Assembly: GCA_028829895.1 (NCBI GenBank)
Contig: CM054178.1
Coordinates: 25,244,701-25,308,700 of the forward strand
Direction of reading: 5' to 3'
Length of the DNA: 64,000 nucleotides
Source: Sinotaia quadrata
Lineage: Eukaryota > Mollusca > Gastropoda > Architaenioglossa > Viviparidae
How positions within the stretch are numbered: the first letter of the stretch is position 1; each line of letters opens with the position of its first letter. The position numbers and the translations under genes are program-made. Shown in pieces: positions 33,936 to 45,556 of this stretch. A model generated the notes under the pieces. The model did not search any database and was not told the origin of the DNA. It worked only from the letters and a program-made list of their open reading frames with translations.

Positions 33936-35380
33936 CTGAAAAAAATTAAAGAAAGAAAACCTCTATTTAGGCAGTAAAGATGTCTCTCAAGAGTAACTGC
34001 AATTCTGAAAAAAACATAATTCTACACAAAATTGACTAATCAGAATTTAATTATCATATCACTATTATATTAAGATCTTTGTGGGAAGGGGTTAGAGGTA
34101 GCATTTGTTATCTCTCTAAAATAGTACAATTATTTAATGTATCACAAGTGACAATGAATTATCTATGATTTGCTATCTTTTTAAAACAGTACAATTATTT
34201 AATGAATCACAAATGACAATGAATTCTCTATTATTTGTTATCTCTCTAAAACAGTACAATTATTTAATGTATCACAAACGACACTGAATTCTCTATAATG
34301 AGTTTTGGGTGGGTGGAGTGGGGAAGGACACAACAAATATATAAATAGCAATATTAAACTGAGGTAATGCACTGAAACTATACATAATACAAAAGTAAAT
34401 TAGTGAACAAAGTGACTGTAAATGTAACACTTGAACTGATGATTGTTAAGACAAAGAGTAAAAGTAATAAAAATTTAAAAATTAATAACAACAGGCGGGG
34501 GAGGGGGGGGGGAGAGAAAACACAGGCTGAGAAACTTAATTTACTGCAAGTCCAGCAGCAATATGTGTAAAGAAATCATACAGGAGTACTTCCACAGCAC
34601 AGTGCAAAGAATCAATCAATCACACAGCACTTTGCAAGCAATCAAAAGGCACTGTGAAACCTCTCCAATACAAAAATAAAATCTTCAACTAACAAACTTG
34701 CTGTCCACAACAATTGGCTAACCAGTAATGCTGATTCCTACATAAAAGGGATTCTACTGTCAAACACCATTACTCTGGTTTTGTTTAATGAACTTAATCA
34801 TGAGCTTCGTCAATACAATTAAGTACTAGTAATCAGTCTTAGTATGTCCCATTTCACAGAAAAAATAAAGTTAAAGGCACTTTCAGAGCCTTTTAAATCT
34901 GTTTATCTTTTATCTGTGATAAATGTGTTTAATAATTAATTATTCTTATTTGGCCCCTTCAGTCCATGAAGCATAAAAACTTTTAGAACCATTCTGCAGG
35001 AATGAAATAAGATCTGGGGTCCTAGGAAGAGTTCAAGTCAGGAGCCACAGAGTGACTGTCCTAGAAATGGACTGTTTTCTTTAAATGTTTCATTTTCTAA
35101 TTGCAACAATACAGTTATATCATGGTAAGTAGATTTAATTAAGAAATAAAAATTCAAATCTAATATAGAAAGCACACTATACTGTGTTAAACAATCATTT
35201 TTCTATTTCTAAAATATGCAAAAAAGAAACCCTTATAGTTTAAAAAATGAAGTGATTAGGCACATTAAGAAACATTTATTCTATGATATGATTCTATGAT
35301 CTAAAGATCTATCTGACTCGACAATGTCATCAAAGATTGCAGTAAAAAAGGACTTCATCACTACTGCAAAGTGCAGTTAT
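33936..35380. other. XPC 5' non-coding side; one short array
   Basis: Intron between the first coding exon and a predicted upstream 5' UTR exon. Three copies of a unit of about 65 bp (CAGTACAATTATTTAATG, TCACAA.TGACA.TGAATTCTCT) lie at 34110-34300, and a G-run lies at about 34494-34512. Nothing else recognised. Confidence 0.55.
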
Positions 35381-35384
35381 AAGC

Positions 35385-35765
35385 ACTGTTACTTCTGAAC
35401 TACTGTTGTCCACAGATCTTTTATAATATACTTTTACTTCTGGACTACTGTTGTCCACATGTCTTTTGTAATATACTTTTACTTCAAATAAGTTGTCCAC
35501 AGATCTTGTATGATATACTTTTACTTCTGAACCACTGCTGTCCACAGGTCATTTGTGATTTTTTACTTTTATTTCCAATATTCACAGGTCTTTAGTAATA
35601 TATTTTTACTGCTGAACCATTGTTGTTCTCAGATATTTTGTTATATACTTTTACTTCTGTTGTCTGCAGGTCTTGTGAAATATACTTTACCTTCTGTTGT
35701 CTGCAGATCTTTTGTAATGTACTTTTACTTCAGTATCACTGTTTTGTTTGTAGGTTGTTTTTAAC
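35385..35765. repeat. 45-bp minisatellite (about 8 copies)
   Basis: TTGTCCACAGATCTTTTGTA plus ATATACTTTTACTTCTGAAC recurs with small changes. Confidence 0.88.
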
Positions 35766-36379
35766 ACTTTAAAGCTAAAAACGATTGTTCACCAAAACAG
35801 TTGATAGTCATAAGCTATAGAAACAAATTCAATGCAACTTTTACTTTCAGAAAAACATACTAAATGTTTTCTTTAAAGCTGATAAACTAATAAGTACAGA
35901 GATTGATGGTCATTCCTTGAAGTACTAAAGTTGGTACTTGCAATATCTCTTCTGGCAGTAATATAAGATTAATACAGTTCAAGCATTTGGAGTAACTTTT
36001 TATCAGCATCTTTAGGATATGCTTCATCCACTTTTAATATATTTAGCTTATAATCAGCTAATCAGCTAGTAATTGTTGACCATTGTCAGGAAAGAAAAGT
36101 CTGCTGTCTTCTTGTAGATGGTGGATCTCCTGGAATTATCAGACAGCATGGCATCCATGATAAGGGATTTTTAACATAAAGAAATTTGAAATATGGGAAA
36201 CAGAATCTTGATATGACAAGCATGAGTTTTTTTGTTATGTTTTTGTTCTTTTATAACTGTTTCATTTTCATCACTTTACAGTAAGAAATTTAAGAAAAAC
36301 AAATTGTAATAACTACACAAGTCATTAAATAATTGAAAGATGTTATTATCAGTGTTCGACTGTCAGTTCTGCTACATTG

Positions 36380-36555
36380 TTAAAAAGAAAAGTTAAATAT
36401 TAGGTCTAAATTAATAAATAAAGACAAGGTTAAATATTAGGTCTAAATTAATAAACACAAGGTTAAATATTAAATCTAAATGTATGAGTAAAGTCAAAGA
36501 TAAATATTAAGTCTAAATGAGTGAAGAAAAACAAAGGTAGATATTAGGTCTAAAG
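36380..36555. repeat. about 35-45-bp tandem repeat (4 copies)
   Basis: AGGTTAAATATTAGGTCTAA plus ATTAATAAA recurs. Confidence 0.75.
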
Positions 36556-37269
36556 TGAAGCAGTATATTTGTTTAGTTTCTCTAGCTGTTGGCAGCAGTG
36601 ATTTAATATATTATTATTTATATACTTTTGTAAATAGGGCTGGGTGTGGAGGTAGGCAGCTATCTATTTTGAATAATGAATAATTTGGTTCTGTTTTTTA
36701 ATACTATGCATCATGTTTAAATTATAAATTACAATAAATCAAATGTAATATAGACCTTGAACAATTTATTTTATCATCTGTTCAAACAAAATAAAAAAAA
36801 TTACAAACCACAACAGTATAATTTTAAATCTGAGTAATAGTAGTTAGATTATACACTGTATAACCCCCCCACAACTTCTTCAATGGGGTACCTATAAAAT
36901 GTATTACGATACTTCGCTACCTAGTTATACTTTTAGTTTTACAGTTATTTGCATTTAATTATACATTTGCCTTCTGTGTGTTTTTGTGTAACTGTGAGGT
37001 TCAAAATAATTAGCACTTTTAGCAGTTATAAATATAAACTTAAAGTGGCATCTTTCTTAAATGTTAGAGTTAAATAACTAATGGACGGGTTAAAATGCTA
37101 ATATACTGAATTAATATAAAAAGGTGTGTACAGTATTACAATGCACAGTACATATACTGATATTGTACTTAGTAGAAAGCAAATGATGTAGTACCTTACT
37201 GCAGCACTACAGTAATAAGATGCATCGCTCTGCGTTGAATATTTCTGTAATTTGTCCTAAAAAGCAAAT

Positions 37270-37400
37270 TCTATAATAGACATCGTACATACGTAATTGC
37301 GGCTTGATGAAAATGCTTTACCTTGTGTATATTTTAACTTTAGCATAGTAGTATCTTTCTTAGTGTTCGACAGCGACTCCCGCCGTATCGATAGTGCTTA
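37270..37400 (-). promoter_or_regulatory. candidate XPC promoter / 5' UTR exon
   Basis: The only GC- and CpG-rich patch upstream of the XPC start. It holds the palindrome TATCGATA (37386-37393), the core of the DRE element used by replication and repair genes in flies, followed on the minus strand by CGGCGGGAGTCGC. Possible donors downstream are CAAG|GTAAAG and TTAC|GTATGT. An ATG before the first donor would be out of frame with XPC. Placement is inference. Confidence 0.3.
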
Positions 37401-39056
37401 TGTAAACCTAACCTCACAATAAAACAAATTCTTTCGTTAAACTGCCTTCTGTTCTTTACTTTTTAGACTTTTCTTCATTTTCTATCATAAAAATTAAATG
37501 ACAGTTATTGTAAACTTAACATAGTCTTTAAAATCCCTATGCTCATTAAAAAAAATAAATATATTTTTATCTGAACTTGAGATTAGTTAAATAGCAATCT
37601 TCATCTTGAGTAGCATCCCTTCCTTGCAGACGACAAAATATCGCCAGAAAGTCAAATCACTGCCCCAAACAACCCTCTCCACGACATCAAAGCCCAACGA
37701 CGTTATTAAGTTAATTTATATATATATCTGTTTAGTGAGTATACTCCTATATCTTATGCTAGGGTTAAAAAATAAATATAAAAGGAAACAAACACGAAAC
37801 GTGAATAAATAACTGTACATGTGCCTCGCTGTATTACGACCAGATGAATTATCGCATTCACAATGCCATTTTGATCTAAACCAAGTCACTTTGCGGTGTC
37901 AATATTAATTTTTCAAATTTAACTAGAAAATGTACTAGAACTGTTTACATCTAATGTCTCTAAGTCCATTGCCACTGAAATTGAAGAAGTTTATGTTTTC
38001 GGTTTCTCTAAATAATGTTTTTTCTGTAAATAGGCCCAGTGCCACTCTGAAATACTTTCACTACAATTTGCAAGAAATAGCTAAAATGTTTAGTATGTAC
38101 TGAGTTCACTTTGTCCCCCATTAGTTTCCTCTTTGGACAAATTCAATATATTGCCGAGATCGTGGATTACTATAAAACTAGGCTTGATTACTATAAAACT
38201 AATGAAGTAAAGTGTGAGTGAAGATACAATGTATTTATAACAAAGGTCAGTGTCGGCATCTTAGGATCATTTGTGGCTGTAAAGTCATGAACTTCAAATT
38301 AAACTTTGACCTTTCAATATTTTTTTATTGGATGTGCATCCTTATTTTAAAATCGCAACTAGTAAACCGCAGCATAGTCTATTATAATTATGTATATTAA
38401 AGCTGACCTTATGTGAACAACCATTTCAGTGTCTGAATTTTGAAAGATTAAAAATATAATAATCGCGCACTTGTGATATACTGCCACCATCTAAGGTTAT
38501 TTGTTTGTCAGGTTCACTGATGTGTAACCGTATGTCATTGTTAAAAAATGGTATTGTACGAACCCACTTTATCTTTTATAGCAGTGTCGACCAGTGTTGT
38601 CAGTAATATGTATCATATGCCATACTGTATTTCTTTGTAAACATGTTTAGTTATTTATTTTTACTAATTCCGATTTTATCCTGAATTTACCCTGGATAAA
38701 TATCAATAAATCCATAATGTAGGCCTATATCCCCCTTCTCTCTTCATGAACAGCATTACACCGACGTAACTTTGAATGATGACTCTCGCGATCACCCCTT
38801 CCCTCCCCCCCCCCCCCCCGCGAAAATCTAAAGTATTCCCCCCAAAAAAATTTTCCGCATGCACACACAGTTGTTATAATACTGGTAAAATAGAAATTAT
38901 TGCTAAAATTATATTAATAAATTAGGTCCAATGACAATGTATTGTTATGTATTGCATACGTGATCAAAATATCTTGACTCGTTATCGTTTCAAAAGTATA
39001 GTTATTAATTTAAAATCTACTCACATTCAAACTGCTTGCATTCATTAATTAACTCA
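37400..39056. other. intergenic stretch with poly-C tract
   Basis: No gene recognised. A run of C at about 38803-38819 precedes CGCGAAAAT. A tandem ATTACTATAAAACTA doublet lies near 38165-38200. Confidence 0.55.
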
Positions 39057-39600
39057 TTAATTAAATTCATTAATTAACTTCTCCACGACCATTTTCTTTG
39101 CTTCTATGCTCCATAAATACAGATTTTGCAATCGATTCTGGCACATAGTATTTTTAGATAACTCTTGATTATTTTCAGATTTGAAAAAAATAATTGTGTG
39201 CTTGCCATTGTAACAGGTAAAATTAGAAAGAGTAGAAGAGCCGTGAATCAGCAAATCCTGAAGATGTTAGAGAGTTGTCCACAATCAATAGATGGGCAAG
39301 CCCTTTCACTGTAGACTATGTCGCTTTGAAGATCACTTGCTTGGTTGCTTTGAGAAATGCCAAATGTAAGAGAAATGCTTTGGTAAAGTCACTTAGTATT
39401 CATCTTTGAGAGTCTAAGCAATTCTTGGTAGTTCTTGATCGTCCACTGTACACACTATATTAGGCTGAAATACTGAGAATTTGTCTTCAACAAGTTTCAT
39501 GTCTTTAAATCTACTGTTTAGTTGTGAAATAACAATATTAGGTAAAAAGTAACATTGAAGACAATAATTCAAATATGATTCCCCAGTGTTGGCTATCAAT
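39057..39600 (-). pseudogene. broken hAT transposase, C-terminal part
   Basis: Two minus-strand frames (39599-39414 and 39254-39057) plus frameshifted sequence between them. NIVISQLNSRFKD resembles the helical region of hAT transposases of the THAP12/ZMYM-like group. LPVTMAS..FFSNLKIIKSYL in one frame and CQNRLQNLYLWSIE in another match the hAT C-terminal dimerisation domain (P.S.A..ERSFS..K.IK.YLR..M...RL..L..I). Stops and at least one frameshift make it inactive. Confidence 0.6.
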
Positions 39601-39627
39601 ATGTATTCAGTTAGTTCTTTAAACTGT

Positions 39628-40240
39628 TGTGACGCTCAGAAGTCACTCTTGCATAACGTAAAGAGGATTAACGCAGAGGTGTAGATGACCATTTATTTTT
39701 TCACACTTGTTCGTGATTTAAGTCCTACGGAAAGGATGATTTCCGGCTCGGACTGTTAAATATGTCGTTGCTAACGCAGGTGAATACCGAACAATGGCTA
39801 GAGGGGACACGGGTAGCATCTGATTAAAGAGATTTTCCGGTTGGAAGCGTAAGTGCATAATTGCGAATGATGAACGTGGTAGATGAGAAGGTGTATGAGT
39901 GATTCCAGTTAGCTGATGTGAAATTAATATAAATAGCCAGTCAAACCCTTTTCCAGTACTTGCGATCGATATTCGAAGGCCGGTTCTAAAGGCAAACCAT
40001 GAGCCATGGTGAGATGTCGGAACAATAATGTGAGAATGAATTCAGAATAATGTTTGTGTTAGAATTATTGTTTCATGTATTGATTGAGATATACTGTATA
40101 TTTCTGATTGATTCATTCGATATGTATATGTTAGATTGATTATGTATTATTGAATATGTGATTTTGTTATAGTTCAATTGGACTTATAACTAGGTGTATC
40201 GAGTGAACACAGTTTCTACATTGCACTTAAATTAATCCCA
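39628..40240 (+). mobile_element. possible LTR of a retrotransposon
   Basis: Begins TGTGACGCTC, has a TATA-like AATATAAATAG at about 39926, and ends ATCCCA. After one base comes TGGCGCGACGG, placed like a tRNA primer-binding site. No matching second LTR or clear target duplication was found and no internal gene survives. Tentative. Confidence 0.3.
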
Positions 40241-40476
40241 ATGGCGCGACGGATGAAAACAGATGGTCTATTCACTAAATCAGATGATGGTGATTTATTT
40301 AATTTGTCTGTTTTCCTGCTCAACTATTGTTATCTAAACTGTTTATATTTTAATTTTATGAGAAAACTTACCAGTTTACAGAATAGCTGATTTGGGGGCA
40401 TTTGCTGAAACTGACAACATCTTTACCGAAGAGAATTTTATTAACAGAACATTTTAGAATATGTCGAAGCCAGTGT

Positions 40477-40480
<4 letters not shown>

Positions 40481-40560
<80 letters not shown>
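40481..40560. repeat. (GA)n microsatellite
   Basis: Pure dinucleotide run of 80 bases. Confidence 0.97.
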
Positions 40561-40564
<4 letters not shown>

Positions 40565-40904
40565 CAGTATAAATCTTAACATGTTTTTTAATTAATAGTT
40601 GTCACATTAAGAAAAAAGAGAGAAAAACCAGGACATCAAGTCGATTTCATTGGCTTGGTCTGAGTTTGAACTGTCTTGAAGCAGACTGGCATGGAGAGAA
40701 ATAGCAATTTGAAACAAATATTAAATTAAAACATATTTCTTAACTGATTGATTCATGTCCAAATCCTAACTATACACAAACAAAAAAAGACTGCATACAA
40801 AAACTGACAATTATTAATTATTATTATTTTTCATGAAGTAAAATGTAAACTCATTACATTAATCTAAAACATAAAATAAAAATGTGCGTTCTATGATTCA
40901 TACG

Positions 40905-41170
40905 AAGAGAGCAGTGAGAGAGCTAGGAGAGAGCAATGAGAGAGCAAGAAGAGAGCTAGGAGAGAGCAAGGAGAGAGCAAGGAGAGAGCAAGGAGAGAGC
41001 AAGAAGAGAGCTAGGAGAGAGCTAGGAGAGAGCAAGGAGAGAGCAAAGAAAGAGCAAGAAGAGAGCTAGGAGAGAGCAAGGAGAGAGGAAGGAGAGAGCA
41101 AGGAGAGAGTTAGGAGAGAGCAATGAGAGGAAGGAGAGAGCAAGGAGAGAGCAAGGAGAGAGCAAGGAAA
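40905..41170. repeat. GAGAGAGCAAG-type minisatellite
   Basis: Units of about 11-12 bases (GAGAGAGCAAG, GAGAGAGCTAG) repeated over 260 bases. Confidence 0.88.
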
Positions 41171-41179
41171 CAATAGGCG

Positions 41180-41480
41180 TGCTTTACGTACGGACATTGA
41201 GGGTGGTGATTCTGGGCCCGCCCCCCTCCCCTCCTGGGGTGCCTCGTCCACCCACAAGAATAAAGTGGGCTATTAATAGGATTAACTGCAGGAAGACAGT
41301 TTGGAAGTTGGCTGCATTGTGGCCGTGTTTTACCCCTTGATGCGGATATGGGGGAAGGGGTTTAGGATCTCCTCTCCCCGACCCCAGGCATTTACAGTAT
41401 TACATTATCCGTGTTATTCATTTAATATCACTTGCTCTCTTCACCCGGACAACGCCGAGCTATTCTGCTAGTATTATAAT
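41180..41480. mobile_element. GC-rich dispersed-repeat fragment, class unknown
   Basis: An abrupt rise in GC (GGGCCCGCCCCCCTCCCC) and the terminal motif CACCCGGACAACGCCGAGC, followed by TATTCTGCTAGT, look like one end of a mobile element family. No coding frame. Confidence 0.35.
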
Positions 41481-41523
41481 ACTAAGAACCGATATATCTT
41501 TTCCGTTTGGATCTGGCACAGTT

Positions 41524-42352
41524 TATGCAGTGTATGACAGCAACTACAATAATTATGAGCCTTTGTGTGTATGCAGTGTATGACAGCAACTACAATAATT
41601 ATGAGCCTCTGTGTGTATGCAGTGTATGACAGCAACTACAATAATTATGAGCCTTTGTGTGTATGCAGTGTATGACAGCAACTACAATAATTATGAGCCT
41701 TTGTGTGTATGCAGTGTATGACAGCAACTACAATAATTATGAGCCTTTGTGTGTATGCAGTGTATGACAGCAACTACAATAATTATGAGCCTCTGTGTGT
41801 ATGCAGTGTATGACAGCAACTACAATAATTATGAGCCTCTGTGTGTATGCAGTGTATGACAGCAACTACAATAATTATGAGCCTTTGTGTGTATGCAGTG
41901 TATGACAGCAACTACAATAATTATGAGCCTTTGTGTGTATGCAGTGTATGACAGCAACTACAATAATTATGAGCCTTTGTGTGTATGCAGTGTATGACAG
42001 CAACTACAATAATTATGAGCCTCTGTTTGTATGCAGTGTATGACAGCAACTACAATAATTATTAGCTTCTGTGTGTATGCAGTGTATGACAGCAACTACA
42101 ATAATTATTAGCTTCTGTGTGTATGCAGTGTATGACAGCAACTACAATAATTATGAGCCTCTGTGTGTATGCAGTGTATGACAGCAACTACAATAATTAT
42201 GAGCCTCTGTGTGTATGCAGTGTATGACAGCAACTACAATAATTATGAGCCTCTTTTTGTATGCAGTGTATGACAGCAACTACAATAATTATTAGCTTCT
42301 GTGTGTATGCAGTGTATGACAGCAACTAAAATAATTATGAGTCTCTGTGTGT
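41524..42352. repeat. 46-bp minisatellite (18 copies)
   Basis: TATGCAGTGTATGACAGCAA, CTACAATAATTATGAGCC and TTTGTGTG form the unit. Copies differ at a few positions only (TTT/TCT; GAGCC/TAGCT). It is the most homogeneous array here and probably recent. Confidence 0.95.
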
Positions 42353-42641
42353 GTATGTGTGATTGCATATTATTTATACCAGATTAAATGCAATCTTCTG
42401 ATAGTCTCTGGTGGCAAAATACACGCACGCACGCACGCACACACACATATACACACACACATATGAATAAAGACTGATAATTGTTAGGAGAGAGATTACT
42501 GGGTCAGTGAAGTTAAGGTGAATGTTACTGTGGTGAAATAAAGTTACACGTTTCACGACAGTTTGGACACCGATGAAACAGTTTTCATACAAATTTATTA
42601 TTTATATTTAAAGTTGCTTGACATTGCACGCGTATGATGAA

Positions 42642-42850
42642 AAAATGCTGAATTACCAATAGAAAATGCTGATATTGAAAGTTCATGATGAATAAAAATA
42701 CTGAATTACCAATAGAAAATGCTGAAATTGAAAGTTCATGATGAATAAAAATACTGAATTACCAATAGAAAATGCTGATATTGAAAGTTCATGATGATTA
42801 AAAATACTGAATTACCAATAGAAAAATGGTGACATTAAGTTTATGATGAT
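42642..42850. repeat. 53-bp minisatellite (4 copies)
   Basis: CTGAATTACCAATAGAAAAT, GCTGATATTGAAAGTTCATG and ATGAATAAAAATA form the unit. Confidence 0.88.
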
Positions 42851-43084
42851 TAAAAGGGCTGGCATTGCAAGTTTACGATGATTAAAAGTGCTGTATTACT
42901 ATTAGAGAATGCAGTTCTAATTAGGTCATCATTTGTTGTCGTCGTTTATTCAGTGATTAAAAAAAAAAATTGAACATCCTCTTCCTCTGTGCAAGGGCAC
43001 TCTGTCACTTAGAGAAGAACTTCATAGCAAAAGAGTTTCGTCACGGGGAAGTAAATTACCTTCCCCCGCTTTAAATCATCTATA

Positions 43085-43230
43085 ACCTTCTTTCCATCTC
43101 TGGAAACACCTGTGTTGAAACAGTTCTAAGATGTTAACCTTTCCAACTCTGGAAACACCTGTCTAAACAGTTCCAAGACGTTAACCTTCTTTCCAACTCT
43201 GGAAACATCTGTTTCTAAACAGTTCCATGA
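43085..43230. repeat. about 45-bp tandem repeat (3 copies)
   Basis: CTCTGGAAACACCTGT and AACAGTTC.AAG.CGTTAACC recur downstream of the kinase gene. Confidence 0.7.
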
Positions 43231-43520
43231 TTCTAATCTTCAGTTCTTATTCTCATAAATGAAATCTTCAGTACGAATACATATGCTTAAAACACTGAAA
43301 TTTGGCCTCAGTACAAACTCTTACTTCATGAATTACTGCTCCATCACTGTAAATATTTAGTACGAACTCTCACCAAACGTATTTATAATCCACCATTGAG
43401 AATTACTGAAACAGAGATCTCATGGGAGGTAATCATCTCTTGACAAGAGTGATGGGACTTTAAATCACACGTTCGTTGATTGTGCTCAGCACGGAAACGA
43501 CAACTGGCCCTTTAATTCAG

Positions 43521-43526
43521 TTTATT
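43521..43526 (-). terminator. candidate poly(A) signal of the kinase gene
   Basis: AATAAA on the minus strand only 19 bases after the stop codon. It would give a very short 3' UTR. Further copies lie near 42945. Confidence 0.4.
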
Positions 43527-43544
43527 CGATGAACCAAAGTAAGA

Positions 43545-44331
43545 TCAAGTCGGACTGGCAGCATTTGCAGCAGCTATATGTTGAAGGCTGGCAGCGCTAC
43601 CAACGGCTATATGTTGAAGTCTGGCAGCGCTACCAACGGCTATATGTTGAAGGCTGGCAGCGCTACCAACGGCTATATGTTGAAGACTGGCAGCACTAGA
43701 ATTAGCAGAGGCTGCAGAACTCGGACATGGCGGATTCTCCAAGCAAAAATATGCGTCACTCTTTGCTAAGGCCGTACGTTTTTCTATCGATGGTTCTAAA
43801 TCCCCGTCACTCTTTGCTAAGGCCGTACGTTCTATCGATGGTTGTAAATACCCGTCCCCCGGCACTATTTCGGAACGTCTTGCTTGAAGTTCTGCCAACA
43901 GTTCTAAATACTCGACACCATTTCCTAGAACTGAAGGTCTTTCTTGAAGCTCTATTGATGGTTCTGTCTTAGCGACTTTGCGGTTACTGCCCTCGGAGTG
44001 TCTATATGGCACACTGAGATCTGGCGTCCTTGGATGACCACTAGCGACTGGCTTCTTTTTGGACAAAAGGGGACGCAATTCTCGACGCATGGGTATTGGA
44101 GTTAAGTCCTCGCTCATCTTATGCATGGCCATGACGACTTTTCGCATAATGCTACGATCACTTCGCACGCGACGACACTCAGGAAACTTGATTCCAGTGG
44201 CCAAGCAGACGGCATTAGTGGCAGCCGGAGTTGTCAGACCCTGAATGATGTTTTTAAGGTCGCTCTCTAGGTCTCGAAAAAATGGTCTTTCACCTGGATT
44301 GTCATTCCAACATCGCTCCATTAAGGCATAT
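43545..44331 (-). CDS. kinase gene last exon (C-lobe end and tail)
   Basis: Acceptor TGTTTCAG. Begins [18 protein letters not shown] (kinase end), then a tail of about 235 residues with [15 protein letters not shown] and [10 protein letters not shown], two copies of EPSIE..TALAKSD-like sequence, and four [11 protein letters not shown] units before TGA at 43547-43545. Confidence 0.92.
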
Positions 44332-45251
44332 CTGAAACAAGAAGGCTAGAATTTAGTTCTACGTTCTTCTTACATGTTCATCATCTGTTTACACGAGCAA
44401 GTGGTCTGTTTACTTATACATCTGATCGATACACATCGGATGGTTTAAATTTTAGAAGTAAAATAAATATATAGAGAATAGGAATGAAAGTTCTACTGTA
44501 CAGGACACAGCTGAAAATATTTATATGATTTAACGTTGCGGAAACAAAGTATGATTTTATCTCACATTAAGAAACAGCTGACTATGTCCTGATTTATGCT
44601 TTGGTATTGAATCTTGGAATATGGTTTAAAATCAGACTATAAGTATACTGAAATGAACAATATAGAATAATGAAAAGTTATTTATCATTATTTTCATAAT
44701 AACAATGAATGATTGGAACAGAATCCACATGGATACCTGCTTTATGATATAATTTATATGTGTGATATATTTTGATATACTTTATATGTATGATATTGTT
44801 TTGATAAATATATAATTTATATGTGTGATATATTTATATACCATTTATATATATATATATGAAATAATTTATATGTGGGACATGTTTTTGATATATATAT
44901 ATATATGATATATTTTGATATATATAATTCATATATGTGATATAATTTTGAATATAATTTATATGTGATAACATTTTGATATAATTTTTCTTTCATAAAA
45001 TTATGAAAACATGTCAGCGGCCATTTTGCTTGAAGAAAATAAAACTTACAAAGCATCCGGACATAGAACAGGTTGTTCCAGACGACGGCCAGTTTGCAGA
45101 TACCGAAGAATGTCCCAGCCTTCTACACCGGGGTATGGAGTAATGCCCCTTGTGCACAACTCCCATATTACCACAGCAAATGACCACTGAAAGCAGAACA
45201 AGATTTTGATACGATTCGCGAACACGAGATGACTTAAGCATTATATAAATC

Positions 45252-45297
<46 letters not shown>

Positions 45298-45525
45298 GCT
45301 GTCTGTCTATATATTTCTCTCTTATCTATCTATCTATCTATCTGCTGTCTGTCTATCTGTCTGTCTCTCTCTCTTATCTATCTATCTATCTATCTATCTG
45401 CTGTCTGTCTATCTGTCTGTCTATCTCTCTCTTATCTATCAATCTATCTATCTGCTGTCTATCTGTCTGTCTGTCTCTTATCTATCTATCTATTTATCTA
45501 TCTATCTGCTGTCTGTCTATATATT

Positions 45526-45556
<31 letters not shown>

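Noticed and set aside
37606..37812. 68-residue + strand ORF with a hydrophobic stretch
   Set aside because: Starts at TTG, no ATG in context, no recognised similarity.
40884..41257. Glu/Arg-rich ORF and its antisense
   Set aside because: Low-complexity GAGAGAGCAAG repeat.
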